Assembly (NCBI RefSeq): GCF_004564075.1
Contig: NZ_CP038256.1
Span: 558,001 to 622,000, forward strand
Source: Microbacterium sediminis
GTDB taxonomy: Bacteria > Actinomycetota > Actinomycetes > Actinomycetales > Microbacteriaceae
Direction of reading: 5' to 3'
DNA length: 64,000 bases
Of this stretch, positions 19,677-28,562 are shown piece by piece. The notes under the pieces were generated by a model, which ran no database searches, was not told the DNA's origin, and worked only from the letters and a program-made list of their open reading frames with translations. Numbering within the stretch: the first letter of the stretch is position 1; each line of letters opens with the position of its first letter. Position numbers and translations under genes: made by a program.

Positions 19677-21125
19677 TCAGGCCCAGTCGATCTCCGGCGA
19701 GCGGTGGTAGCCGATGCCGGCCTCGTCCCACAGCGGGCCGAGCCGCCCCACGCGTGATCGGAACGACTCCCACGTGCGCTCGGGGGTGCCCACCGGACGC
19801 GACCACGCGGCCTCGGCGGCCGAGCAGATGCGCGGGAACAGGAGCAGATCGATCGCGGCCAGGTCGCGCACGGTCTCGGTCCACAGCGGCGCCTCGACGC
19901 CGAGGATCGCCTCCTCGGGCACGCCGGCGATGACGTCGGCGGGTTCCCAGCGGTAGGAGCGCTCGACGCTCGTGGGGCCGTTCGCCCAGCGCAGGCCGAT
20001 CGGCGTCGACTCGTCGTACTTCATGTCGAGGTAGATTGCATCCGCGGGCGAGAGGATGAGCGATCCGCCGTTCGCGACGAAGGCGCGCGCCTTCTCGTCG
20101 GCGCCGTCGGCGGGAGCGACGAAGCCCCAGTACTGGCCGACGCTGCCGCGCGGCAGCGGGGCATCGCCCGCCTCGTGCCAGGCCACGGGCGTCTTGCCCG
20201 TCTCGGCGACGATGCGCGTGGCCAGCCCGACGACGGCGCGGAAGTCCTCGCGGCTCGTGCCGAGGGCCTCATCGCCGCCGATGTGCAGGTAGGGGCCGGG
20301 GGTGAGCTCCGCGATCTCGCCCAGCACCTCGCGCAGGAACGGCTCGAGACCGGGGGCGTCGGCCCGCAAGGACGAGAATCCCACGGCCGCGCCGATGTAG
20401 GGCACGCCGCGCGCCGGAAGCTCCCGCTGGCCGGGGAACATCGCGTGCACCTCGCTCATGTGGTCGCTGAGCACGGGTTCGGCCGACAGCTCGGGGTGGC
20501 TCAGGCTGAGGGCGTGGGTGTGGCCGGGCAGGTCGAACTCCGGCACGACGATCAGGTGACGCTCCGCCGCATATTCCACGATGCGCATGTAGTCGTCGCG
20601 CGTGTAGAAGCCGCCGGGGTCGCCCAGGATCGACGTCGCCGAGCCCTCGGCGGCGAGCTCGGGGTGCCGGTCGAGCGCCAGGCGCCAGCCCTGGTCATCG
20701 GTGAGGTGCAGGTGCAGGGCGTTGAACTTCAGCGCCGCGGTCCGATCGATCACCGCCTCGATCGTCGAGACCGGGTGGAAGTGGCGGGCCACGTCGAGCA
20801 TGACACCCCGGTAGGCGAAGCGCGGCTCGTCGCGGATCTCGACGGCGGGCACGAAGGGCCCCTCGGCGTCCGCGTCGACGAGCTGGCGCAGCGTCTGCTT
20901 CGCGTAGAAGAAGCCGGCCTCGGTGGCCGCCGTCCGCGTCGCCCCGGCCGCGGTGACGCGCAGCGCGTACGCCTCCGCGGCCAGGGTGGGGTCGACGCGG
21001 CGCTCCGCCTCGGCCACGACCTGCGCGGCGGCCGCGGAGCGGGTCGCGGCGGCGGGGGAGAGGCGCAGGGGCGGCGCGTCGAGCGGGCTGACGGAGGCGG
21101 GCCAGGGGAGGACGGCGAGCGGCAT
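19677..21125 (-). CDS. beta-N-acetylhexosaminidase, GH20
   Basis: This 482-residue glycoside hydrolase removes terminal GlcNAc or GalNAc by substrate-assisted catalysis. An N-terminal GH20b-like domain (about 1-105) precedes the barrel. The catalytic pair is Asp285-Glu286 in YLHIGGDEALG. Substrate-pocket segments include LHLHLTDDQGWRL, VPEFDLPGHTHA and VAWHEAGD. There is no signal peptide, so it probably acts in the cytoplasm on imported chitooligosaccharides, matching the adjacent transporter, deaminase and kinase. A TACGGT hexamer lies 7 bp before the ATG, so it is likely leaderless. It is divergent from the ROK repressor. Confidence 0.93.
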   Translation of the reverse strand: MPLAVLPWPASVSPLDAPPLRLSPAAATRSAAAAQVVAEAERRVDPTLAAEAYALRVTAAGATRTAATEAGFFYAKQTLRQLVDADAEGPFVPAVEIRDEPRFAYRGVMLDVARHFHPVSTIEAVIDRTAALKFNALHLHLTDDQGWRLALDRHPELAAEGSATSILGDPGGFYTRDDYMRIVEYAAERHLIVVPEFDLPGHTHALSLSHPELSAEPVLSDHMSEVHAMFPGQRELPARGVPYIGAAVGFSSLRADAPGLEPFLREVLGEIAELTPGPYLHIGGDEALGTSREDFRAVVGLATRIVAETGKTPVAWHEAGDAPLPRGSVGQYWGFVAPADGADEKARAFVANGGSLILSPADAIYLDMKYDESTPIGLRWANGPTSVERSYRWEPADVIAGVPEEAILGVEAPLWTETVRDLAAIDLLLFPRICSAAEAAWSRPVGTPERTWESFRSRVGRLGPLWDEAGIGYHRSPEIDWA

Positions 21126-21187
21126 GGCTGGGACCGTAGCACGCGCCGCACGGCACCGTCACGCCGCGTTCATGGCCTGATTACGGA

Positions 21188-21258
21188 TTTGTAAACTTTC
21201 CTTTCAAATTGCGACACGGGATTGTGCCCCGACGGGTTCGTAAGGTCTGCTAACAAAC
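21188..21258 (+). promoter_or_regulatory. AT-rich control region with two imperfect palindromes before the ROK repressor
   Basis: This is one of the few AT-rich patches in the window. A 21-bp imperfect palindrome at 21188-21208 has arms TTTGTAA and TTTCAAA. A 23-bp imperfect palindrome at 21236-21258 has arms GTTCGTAAG and CTAACAAAC and abuts the ATG. They are candidate operators for autoregulation and for control of the divergent hexosaminidase gene. Confidence 0.45.
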
Positions 21259-22392
21259 ATGTCCGAGCTCGGAGCGATGTCCCGACCGGCGTCCACGGGG
21301 CGTCGCGGCAAGGTGCTGCCCGAGCACGCCCGCGCCCACAACCGCGCTCTGGTCGCGTCGACGATCTTCCACGGCGGGGCGATGAGCCGCGCCGACGTGG
21401 CCCGCGCGACGGGCCTCACGCGCGTGACCGTCTCGGACCTCGTGGCCGAGCTGATCGACGCCGGCATCGTCACCGAGCACGGCACCCGCCCCGACGGGCG
21501 CCCGGGAAAGCCCGCGATCCTCGTCGATCTCGACCGCACCGGCCTGCAGTGCGTGGCCCTGGACCTGTCGGAATCGGGGGAGTACCGCGGCGCCGTGATG
21601 GACCTGGCCGGCACGGTGATCGCCCGCCGCAGCGTGCCGCGCCCGCCCGATCGCGACGGCGAGGCCGCCCGCACGGCGGTGCGTGCGCTCGCCGCGGAGC
21701 TGATCGGCGCCGCAACGGCCCGCGTGCTCGGCGTGGGCGTGGCCTCGCCCGGCGTGATCTCGCCCGAGGGCGTGGTCGTCACGGCACCGAACATCGGGTG
21801 GACCGACCTGCCGCTGCAGCGCCTGCTCGGCGCGGAGCTTCCCGCGCCCGTGCACGTGGTCAACGACGCCGACGCGGCCACCCTCGCCGAGCACACCCTC
21901 GGCGGGGCCGGCGACGACTTCATGCTCGTCAAGGTCGGCCGAGGCGTCGGCGCCGGGGTGTTCATCCGCGGCGGCCTCGCGCAGGGCAGCCGCTTCTCGC
22001 CCGGCGAGATCGGCCACGTCACCGTCGGCACCGACGAGGGCCCGGAGTGCGGCTGCGGCCGCCGAGGCTGCCTGGAGTCGTGGCTGTCGATCCGGTACCT
22101 CGACAGCCGGATCGCCGAGGGCGCCGAGCGCGACGAGGTGCTGCGCGACGCGGGCGAGCGGCTCGGGATCGCGCTGGCCCCGGTCGTCGGCGCCCTCGAT
22201 CTCGACGAGATCGTCGTGGCCGGCCCGGCCGCCTACCTCGACGGCGTCCTGCGCGAGACGGCCGTCACCACGCTTCGGCACCGCACGCTGCTCCACGACG
22301 ACGTGCGGGTCCGGATGTCCGCGCAGGGCGACGACATCGTGCTCAAGGGCGCGCTCGTCATGGTCCTGCGCGGCGAGCTCGGGGTCTCGTAG
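21259..22392 (+). CDS. ROK-family transcriptional repressor
   Basis: This 377-residue protein has an N-terminal winged helix-turn-helix (about 25-85, with MSRADVARATGLTRVTVSDL) joined to a ROK sugar-binding domain. The ROK zinc motif CGCGRRGCLESW is intact. The kinase-like GxGxG segment reads VKVGRGVGAGVFIRG, as usual in regulators that bind sugar without phosphorylating it. Its position ahead of a sugar transporter, and beside nagB and a hexosaminidase, suggests control by GlcNAc, chitobiose or a phosphorylated derivative. This ligand is inferred from context. Confidence 0.92.
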   Translation: MSELGAMSRPASTGRRGKVLPEHARAHNRALVASTIFHGGAMSRADVARATGLTRVTVSDLVAELIDAGIVTEHGTRPDGRPGKPAILVDLDRTGLQCVALDLSESGEYRGAVMDLAGTVIARRSVPRPPDRDGEAARTAVRALAAELIGAATARVLGVGVASPGVISPEGVVVTAPNIGWTDLPLQRLLGAELPAPVHVVNDADAATLAEHTLGGAGDDFMLVKVGRGVGAGVFIRGGLAQGSRFSPGEIGHVTVGTDEGPECGCGRRGCLESWLSIRYLDSRIAEGAERDEVLRDAGERLGIALAPVVGALDLDEIVVAGPAAYLDGVLRETAVTTLRHRTLLHDDVRVRMSAQGDDIVLKGALVMVLRGELGVS

Positions 22393-22472
22393 CGGGGCCC
22401 CACACGGGGCGACGGAGCCCCTGTGCACAGCAGCACCACCCCATCCCCACCACGGAAGTTAGGAATGGTCAC

Positions 22473-23738
22473 ATGAAGAAGAAGGCACTGGCAGGCGTCG
22501 CCCTGCTGGGCGCGGGCTCGCTGGCCCTCGCCGGCTGCGGCGGCGGCACCTCGGGCGGCGACGGCGGCTCGGCCGACTCCGGCGAGATCACCGTCTGGAT
22601 CGTCGGCACCGACACGCCCCAGACGGCGCGGGACTACCTCATCGACACGTTCGAGTCGGAGAACGAGGGCTGGACCCTCAACCTCGAGGAGAAGCAGTGG
22701 GCCGATGTGGGCGAGACCTACGTCGCCGCGCTCCAGTCGAACGACACCCCCGACGTCGTCGAGGTGGGCAACACGCAGGCGATCGGCTTCATCGATCAGG
22801 GCCTGTTCGCCGACCTCAGCGACGTCGAGGGCGACCTCGGCGAGCTGAACGCGGGCCTCGTCGAGGCGGGCACCTACGACGGCACGTTCTACGCCGCCCC
22901 GTACTACGCCGGCGGTCGCGTGGTGTTCTACTCGCCGTCGATCGTCGACGCCGCGAACCTGCCCACCACGCTCGAGGAGTACGTCGAGCAGGGCATCGCC
23001 TACCGCACCGACACCGTCTCGGGCATCTACGCCCCCGGCCGCGACTGGTACAACATGCTCCCGTACGTCTGGGCGCACGGCGGCGAGATCGCGGTGCAGG
23101 ACGGTGACGAGTGGGACGCGCAGTTCTCGAGCCCCGAGTCGCAGGAGGGCCTGAAGCTGCTGCAGAAGGTCTACTCGGAGGCCAACAACGCCCCGGCCGA
23201 CGCCCTCGAGACCGACGCGAACGTGCCGTTCTGTGCCGGCGAGACCGCGTTCCTCTCGGCGCCCGCGTGGATGCAGTGGTCGATCCTCGCCGAGGCCGAC
23301 GCGGAGGTGCCCGGCTGCCCCGACACCTTCGGCAAGGACCTGGGCGCCTTCGCGCTGCCGGGCCTGGAGGAGGGCACGACCGCCCCGATCTTCGCCGGCG
23401 GATCGAACCTCGGCGTCGCCGCGCTGTCGCAGAACCAGGACAAGGCCAAGGAGGTCGTGAAGATCATGCTCTCCGAGGGCTACCAGGACCTCCTGGCCGA
23501 GGGCGGGCTCACCCCGGCGCTGCTGTCGTCGAGCGACAAGCTGCCCGACACCCCGGTCGCCCAGGCGCAGGCCGAGGCGCTGGCCAACTCGCGCGGTGTG
23601 CCGACGTCGCCGAACTGGGCCGAGGTCGAGTCCAGCCTGATCATCCAGGACGCCCTCACGCGCATCGCGCAGGGCGAGGACACCGCCGCGGTCGCCGAGG
23701 AGCTCGACGCCCAGATCGAGGACATCCTCAACGGCTGA
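22473..23738 (+). CDS. sugar ABC transporter substrate-binding lipoprotein, probably for chitooligosaccharides
   Basis: This 421-residue type-1 solute-binding protein has a lipoprotein signal (MKKKALAGVALLGAGSLALA then GC; lipobox LALAGC), so the mature protein is anchored outside the membrane through Cys21. The body matches family-1 extracellular sugar-binding proteins, with EITVWIVGTD, NDTPDVVEVGNTQA and AGGSNLGV. DasA/NgcE-like proteins for chitobiose or GlcNAc are the best contextual analogues, but maltose-like sugars cannot be excluded. A strong hairpin just after the gene probably protects its mRNA and reduces read-through into the permeases. Confidence 0.9.
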   Translation: MKKKALAGVALLGAGSLALAGCGGGTSGGDGGSADSGEITVWIVGTDTPQTARDYLIDTFESENEGWTLNLEEKQWADVGETYVAALQSNDTPDVVEVGNTQAIGFIDQGLFADLSDVEGDLGELNAGLVEAGTYDGTFYAAPYYAGGRVVFYSPSIVDAANLPTTLEEYVEQGIAYRTDTVSGIYAPGRDWYNMLPYVWAHGGEIAVQDGDEWDAQFSSPESQEGLKLLQKVYSEANNAPADALETDANVPFCAGETAFLSAPAWMQWSILAEADAEVPGCPDTFGKDLGAFALPGLEEGTTAPIFAGGSNLGVAALSQNQDKAKEVVKIMLSEGYQDLLAEGGLTPALLSSSDKLPDTPVAQAQAEALANSRGVPTSPNWAEVESSLIIQDALTRIAQGEDTAAVAEELDAQIEDILNG

Positions 23739-23745
23739 TCACCCC

Positions 23746-23778
23746 GGTCGGGCGGGCGCAGCGTGCGCCCGCCCGGCC
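23746..23778 (+). terminator. attenuating hairpin between binding-protein and permease genes
   Basis: A 15-bp stem with one G-U pair (23746-23760 against 23764-23778; core GGGCGGGCGCA / TGCGCCCGCCC) and a 3-base loop starts 8 bp after the stop. Such hairpins commonly raise binding-protein expression relative to permeases. Confidence 0.75.
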
Positions 23779-23810
23779 TCCCCGCCCCACCCGCGAGGAA
23801 GCGAGACCAC

Positions 23811-24761
23811 GTGACGACGATCACCGCCGAGACCCGGCGACCGACCCCGGAGGAGCGCGAGCGGCGCCGACGGCGCCGCGACGCGATCTCGTCGTGGACG
23901 CTGCTGGCGCCCTCGATCGCCCTCATCGGACTGCTCACCGGCTACCCGCTCGTGATGATGATCTGGCAGTCGTTCACCGACTACCAGGTGCGTCACAAGA
24001 TCCAGGGCACGGCGCCCGAGTTCGTGTGGTTCGACAACTACATCGACGTCATCACCGACGACCAGTTCCTCGCGACGCTCGGCCGCACCCTCGCGCTCAT
24101 GGTCGTCACCACGACCGGCATCATGATCGGCGGCGTGCTCATCGCGCTGCTGCTGACGAAGCTGCGCACCGGCATGCGGCTGCTCGTGTCGGTGGGGCTG
24201 CTGCTGGCCTGGGCGATCCCGCCGCTGACGGCCAGCGTCATCTGGGGCTTCATCTTCGACACGCAGTACGGCGTCGTCAACTGGGCGCTCAACGAGGTGA
24301 CCCAGAGCAACACCTTCCACAACCATCCGTGGCTGCTCAACCCGCTGTCGTTCATGATGATCGTCACGATCATCGTGGTGTGGGGAGCGATCCCGTTCGT
24401 CGCCTTCACGACGTACGCGGCGCTCGGGCAGATCCCGCGCGAGACGCTGGAGGCCGCCGAGATCGACGGCGCGGGCGGCTGGCGCCGGTTCTGGGGCGTG
24501 ATCCTGCCCGCCGTGCGCCCGGTGCTGGCCGGGCTGCTGATCCTGCAGATCATCTGGAACATGAAGCTGTTCACCCAGGTGTTCGCGCTGCAGAGCCGCG
24601 GCGGCATCGCCAGCGAGACGAACGTGCTGCCCGTCTACCTCTTCCGCCAGGGCATCGGCGAGTTCGGCGCGACGAGCGCCATCGGCATGCTCTTCGTGCT
24701 GATCATGCTCGCGATCAGCTGGTACAACATCCGGATGCTCCTCAAGGAGGACGAGTCGTGA
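23811..24761 (+). CDS. sugar ABC transporter permease (MalF-type)
   Basis: This 316-residue integral membrane protein has six predicted helices, the first being LLAPSIALIGLLTGYPLVMMI. The EAA loop that docks the ATPase is ETLEAAEIDGAGGWRRFWGV near residue 215. The GTG start at 23811 has GAGGAAGCGAG upstream; longer open frame exists but lacks a start site as good. It overlaps the next permease gene by GTGA. No ATPase gene is present here, so the system probably borrows a shared MsiK-like ATPase from elsewhere. Confidence 0.93.
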   Translation: MTTITAETRRPTPEERERRRRRRDAISSWTLLAPSIALIGLLTGYPLVMMIWQSFTDYQVRHKIQGTAPEFVWFDNYIDVITDDQFLATLGRTLALMVVTTTGIMIGGVLIALLLTKLRTGMRLLVSVGLLLAWAIPPLTASVIWGFIFDTQYGVVNWALNEVTQSNTFHNHPWLLNPLSFMMIVTIIVVWGAIPFVAFTTYAALGQIPRETLEAAEIDGAGGWRRFWGVILPAVRPVLAGLLILQIIWNMKLFTQVFALQSRGGIASETNVLPVYLFRQGIGEFGATSAIGMLFVLIMLAISWYNIRMLLKEDES

Positions 24762-25708
24762 GCTCGGTCATCGTGCCCAAGGCGCCCGCCGCCGTCGTTC
24801 CCGAGACCGTCGCGATCGTCGCCCCGCCCGCGAAGCGGCCCAAGGCGCAGCCGCTCGGCCGCGTGCGCAGCCCCTTCGCGCGCGTCGGGTACAACCTCAT
24901 CGCGGTGGTCGTGTTCGTGTGCTCCGCGTTCCCGGTGTACTGGATGATCAACCTCTCGTTCACGCCCGGCGACCAGATCGTCGCGCGCGACCAGTCGCTC
25001 ATCCCGCGCGAGCCGACCTTCGTGAACTACATCACCGCGTGGACGCGCCCCGCCAACCAGGGCCAGACGGACTTCCCGAACGCCATGCGGATGAGCCTGA
25101 CGATCGTCATCATCGTGGTGCTCGCGGCGCTGCTGATCGCGTTCGTCGCCTCGATCGCGCTGGCCCGGTTCCAGTTCCGCGGTCGCAAGGCCTTCATCGT
25201 CGCGATCCTCGTGGTCCAGATGATCCCGGGCGAGGGCATGATGTTCACGGTCTACAACCTGATCGACGACATGCACCTCATGAACACCCTGATCGGGCTG
25301 AGCCTCGTGCACACGGCCGCCGTGATCCCGTTCACGATCTGGACCCTGCGCGGGTTCGTCGCGGGCGTGCCGGCGGAGCTCGAGGAGGCCGCGCAGATCG
25401 ACGGCTGCTCGAAGCCCGGCGCGTTCTGGCGCATCACGTTCCCGCTGCTCGCGCCGGGGCTGGTCTCGACGGGCATCTTCGCGTTCATGCAGTCGTGGAA
25501 CGAGTTCCTCATGGCGCTGCTGCTCATGAAGGGCCACAACCTCACCCTCCCGGCCTGGCTCAACTCGTTCCAGTCCGCCACCGAGGCCACCAACTACGGC
25601 GCGGTGATGGCCGCGTCCACGCTCATCTGCATCCCCGTCGTCATCTTCTTCCTCATCGTGCAGGGGCGCATGACCGGGGGACTGGTCTCGGGCGCGGTGA
25701 AGGGATGA
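24758..25708 (+). CDS. sugar ABC transporter permease (MalG-type)
   Basis: This 316-residue partner permease has a basic N-terminal tail of about 45 residues followed by six helices (first helix VGYNLIAVVVFVCSAFPVYW). Its EAA loop is AELEEAAQIDGCSKPGAFWR. The GTG start overlaps the stop of the preceding gene as GTGA, and its own stop overlaps the kinase start as ATGA, so the three genes are translationally coupled. Confidence 0.93.
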   Translation: MSSVIVPKAPAAVVPETVAIVAPPAKRPKAQPLGRVRSPFARVGYNLIAVVVFVCSAFPVYWMINLSFTPGDQIVARDQSLIPREPTFVNYITAWTRPANQGQTDFPNAMRMSLTIVIIVVLAALLIAFVASIALARFQFRGRKAFIVAILVVQMIPGEGMMFTVYNLIDDMHLMNTLIGLSLVHTAAVIPFTIWTLRGFVAGVPAELEEAAQIDGCSKPGAFWRITFPLLAPGLVSTGIFAFMQSWNEFLMALLLMKGHNLTLPAWLNSFQSATEATNYGAVMAASTLICIPVVIFFLIVQGRMTGGLVSGAVKG

Positions 25709-26583
25709 CCGCTGCGCGCATCGGCGTCGACGTGGGCGGCACCAAGGTCGAGGCCGTCGCGATCGGTCCGGACGGCGCGGAGCTCGCGCGCGTGCGCCGC
25801 GACACCGTGCGCGGCGAGGCGGGCGTGCTGGCCGGCGTGCTCGAGGCGATCGGCGCCGTGCGCGCGGGGGTCGCGCCCGCGGGCGTCGGCATCGGCACCC
25901 CGGGGCAGGTGCAGGGCGGCGTGGTGCGCAACGCCGTCAACCTCGGCGTCACGGCGCTCGATCTGGCGGGCGCGGTGTCGGCGCGCACCGGCCTGCCCAC
26001 GCGCCTGGAGAACGACGTGAACGCCGCGGCCGTCGGCGTGCACGCGCTCCGCGGCGGCGACGGGCCGCTGGCCTACCTGAACCTCGGCACCGGCATCGCC
26101 GCCGGCATCGTGATCGACGGCCGTCCGCTGCGCGGCTCCGGGGGGACGGCCGGCGAGATCGGGCACCTCTCGGTCGATCCGAACGGGCGGTCCTGCCCCT
26201 GCGGGCAGCGCGGCTGCATCGAGACGCTCGCCGCCGGCTGGGCGATCGCGCAGCGGTGGCGGCGCGGCCGCGAGCACCCCGTGCGCGAGGTGTTCGCGGC
26301 GGCCCCGGGCGATCCCGACGCGGCGGAGATCCGCGACGACGTGGTGCGGGGGGTGGCCGCCGCGGTGCGCGCGCTCGCGCTGGCGGTCGATCCGGTCGCG
26401 GTCGTGCTCGGCGGCGGCGTCTCGCGCATCGGCGCGCCGCTGCGTGATGCCGTGCGCGAGGAGCTGCGCACGAGCGCCGCGGCTTCGCCGTTCCTCTCGT
26501 CGCTGCGGCTCGAGGACCGGGTGGAGCTGCTCCCCGCCGACGCGCACCCGGGCGCGCTCGGCGCGGCCCTCCTCGCCGGCTGA
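25705..26583 (+). CDS. ROK-family sugar kinase, probably N-acetylglucosamine or glucose kinase
   Basis: This 292-residue protein lacks a DNA-binding domain. It carries the ATP-binding GVDVGGTKVEAVAIG at the N-terminus, the catalytic region NDVNAAAVG, GTGIAAGIVIDG and the zinc motif CPCGQRGCIETLA. It would phosphorylate the imported sugar. Next to nagB, a hexosaminidase and a sugar transporter, GlcNAc is a likely substrate. However, no nagA deacetylase is present in the window, so GlcNAc-6-phosphate would need an enzyme encoded elsewhere. Coupled to the permease gene by ATGA. Confidence 0.9.
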   Translation: MTAARIGVDVGGTKVEAVAIGPDGAELARVRRDTVRGEAGVLAGVLEAIGAVRAGVAPAGVGIGTPGQVQGGVVRNAVNLGVTALDLAGAVSARTGLPTRLENDVNAAAVGVHALRGGDGPLAYLNLGTGIAAGIVIDGRPLRGSGGTAGEIGHLSVDPNGRSCPCGQRGCIETLAAGWAIAQRWRRGREHPVREVFAAAPGDPDAAEIRDDVVRGVAAAVRALALAVDPVAVVLGGGVSRIGAPLRDAVREELRTSAAASPFLSSLRLEDRVELLPADAHPGALGAALLAG

Positions 26584-27200
26584 GCGGCGCAGCGCTTCGC
26601 GGTGGGGTGACGGGTCGTCGACCGGAGCGCGAAGCGCGGAGCGGAGACGGGTTGAGCGAAGGCCGCGAAGCGGCCGGAGTCGAAACCGTGATCCCGGGGT
26701 TGCGGCGGGTAGCTCTCGACTCCGCGCTTCGCGCTGCGCTCGAGCCGTCTCGGCTCGCTGCGCTCGCTCGACGAGCCGCGGAGGTCGCTGCCCGCGCGGG
26801 ATTCGGGCCGTACGGGTGACGGCTCGTCGACCGGAGCGCGAAGCGCGCAGCGGAGACGGGTTGAGCGGAGGCCGCGAAGCGGCCGGAGTCGAAACCGCGG
26901 CCCCCGCGGCTTTGCGGCGGGTACGCTCTCGACTCCGCGCTGCGCGCTGCGCTCGGCCCTGTCGCCCCTCCACACGTCGCATTCGCGACGCGCGGAGCCT
27001 CGGGCTCCAGGGGCCCTCGTCTCGGCTCGCTGCGCTCGCTCGACGAGCCGTGGGGGTCGTTGCCCGCGCGGGATTCGGGCCGTACGGGTGACGGCTCGTC
27101 GACCGGAGCGCGAAGCGCGCAGCGGAGACGGGTTGAGCGGAGGCCGCGAAGCGGCCGGAGTCGAAACCGCGGTCCCGGGGTTGCGGCCCCAGCCCCGGGT
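26584..27200 (+). repeat. intergenic repeat block 3 (617 bp, convergent gap)
   Basis: There is no convincing gene. Three forward copies of the repeat start near 26617, 26822 and 27092 (words TCGTCGACCGGAGCGCGAAG, GCGGAGACGGGTTGAGCG, GCGGCCGGAGTCGAAACC). Inverted copies lie between them (about 26715-26785 and 26925-27045). A 112-bp segment at 26789-26900 is repeated without any mismatch at 27061-27172. The interval between contains the 56-bp module shared with block 1. The block lies between the 3' ends of the ROK kinase and the GlcD-like gene. Confidence 0.85.
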
Positions 27201-28562
27201 TCAGCGGGTGAAGACCTTGCCGGGGTTGAGGATGCCCTGGGGGTCGAAGACGCGCGTGATGCGGCGCTGCAGCTCCCACTGATCGTCGCCGAGCTCGTCG
27301 GCCAGCCAGCGCGCCTTCAGCACGCCGATGCCGTGCTCGCCCGTGAGCGTGCCGCCGAGGCGGATCGCCGCGCGGAACAGATCGTCGGCGGCCGCCCAGA
27401 CCACCTCGGGCACGGCGTCACCGGTGTAGATGAAGTTCGGGTGCAGGTTGCCGTCGCCGGCGTGCGCCACCGTGGGGATCGCGACGCCGTACTCGCGCTC
27501 GATGCGCACGATCTCGTCGAACATCTCCGGCATCCGGCTGCGCGGCACCGACACGTCCTCGACGAGCACCGTGCCCGTGGCCTGCAGCGAGGGCAGCAGG
27601 GCGCGGCGCACCGCAAACAGCCGCTCGCCCTCGGCGCGGTCGTGCGTGACGGCGACCGTGCCGCCCGCGCCGGTGAGCACGGCGGCGACGGCGTCGGCCT
27701 CCTCGCGCGCGGCCGGGCCGTCGGTCTGCACCGTCAGCTGCGAGGCGCCCGCCAGGGGAGCGAGCAGGCCGAGGTGGCGGTGGATCGCGTCGAGCGAGGC
27801 CGCATCGAGCAGTTCCATGATCGCCGGCTGCAGCCCCGCCGCGGTCACCGCCGCCGAGCCCGCCGCCGCGGCGCGCACGGAGGGGAAGGTCGCGGCCACC
27901 GTGCACACATCGCCGGGGACGAGGCGTCGCAGCTTGAGGGTCGCGCCGACGACCACGCCGAGCGTGCCCTCGGAGCCGATCATCAGCGCGGTGAGGTCGA
28001 GGCCCGTCACGCCCTTCACGCTGCGATGCCCCAGACGAACCAGGCGCCCGTCGGCGAGCACCACGTCGAGCCCCAGCACGGCATCGCGCACGACGCCGTA
28101 CTTGGCGCACAGCAGCCCGCCCGCGCCCGTGGCGATGTTGCCGCCGACCGTCGCGATGTCGCGGCTGGCGGGATCGGGCGCCCACCACAGCCCGTACGCC
28201 GCGAGCTGCGCGTTGAGCTCCGCGTTGAGGAGGCCGGGCTCGACCACCGCGAGCAGATCGTCCGGCCGCACCTCGAGGATTCGCGTCATGCGGCGCACCG
28301 AGAGGGCGATCTCGCCCGCGCCGGCGTTCGCCGCTCCCGCCAGCCCCGTGCGGGCTCCCTGCGTGACCACGGGCGTCGCCGTGGCCGAGGCGATCCGCAG
28401 CGTCGCCTGCACGTCCTCGACCGACTCGGCGTACACGACGGCGATCGGGCGGCCCTCGGCGACGTGCCCGGAGCGGTCGGCGCGCGCGGCGTCGAGGGAC
28501 TCGGGGGACGTGTCGACCCGCGGGCCGAGCGCCTCTCGGAGCAGCGAGAGGACGTCGCTCAC
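27201..28562 (-). CDS. FAD-binding oxidase/dehydrogenase, GlcD/D-lactate dehydrogenase type
   Basis: This 453-residue flavoprotein combines an FAD_binding_4 (PCMH) domain (residues about 35-215) with an FAD-oxidase C-terminal domain. The FAD segments are VTQGARTGLAGAANA, the central ATVGGNIATGAGG and GSEGTLGVVV. The substrate/metal region contains VAHAGDGNLHPNF and TGEHGIGVLK, the signature of glycolate and D-2-hydroxyacid dehydrogenases. The start is a GTG overlapping the YrdB-like stop as GTGA, so the two genes are coupled. Glycolate or D-lactate are the likeliest substrates, with no context to decide. Confidence 0.9.
   Translation of the reverse strand: MSDVLSLLREALGPRVDTSPESLDAARADRSGHVAEGRPIAVVYAESVEDVQATLRIASATATPVVTQGARTGLAGAANAGAGEIALSVRRMTRILEVRPDDLLAVVEPGLLNAELNAQLAAYGLWWAPDPASRDIATVGGNIATGAGGLLCAKYGVVRDAVLGLDVVLADGRLVRLGHRSVKGVTGLDLTALMIGSEGTLGVVVGATLKLRRLVPGDVCTVAATFPSVRAAAAGSAAVTAAGLQPAIMELLDAASLDAIHRHLGLLAPLAGASQLTVQTDGPAAREEADAVAAVLTGAGGTVAVTHDRAEGERLFAVRRALLPSLQATGTVLVEDVSVPRSRMPEMFDEIVRIEREYGVAIPTVAHAGDGNLHPNFIYTGDAVPEVVWAAADDLFRAAIRLGGTLTGEHGIGVLKARWLADELGDDQWELQRRITRVFDPQGILNPGKVFTR

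Noticed and set aside
22404..22430. Terminator and CTGTGCACAG operator between the ROK repressor and binding-protein genes
   Set aside because: The GGGGC/GCCCC stem is short and imperfect, and the 10-bp palindrome is too short to call without other copies.
26584..27200. Insertion sequence remnant
   Set aside because: No transposase-like frame or clear target duplication was found. The words fit a non-coding repeat family found in other gaps.
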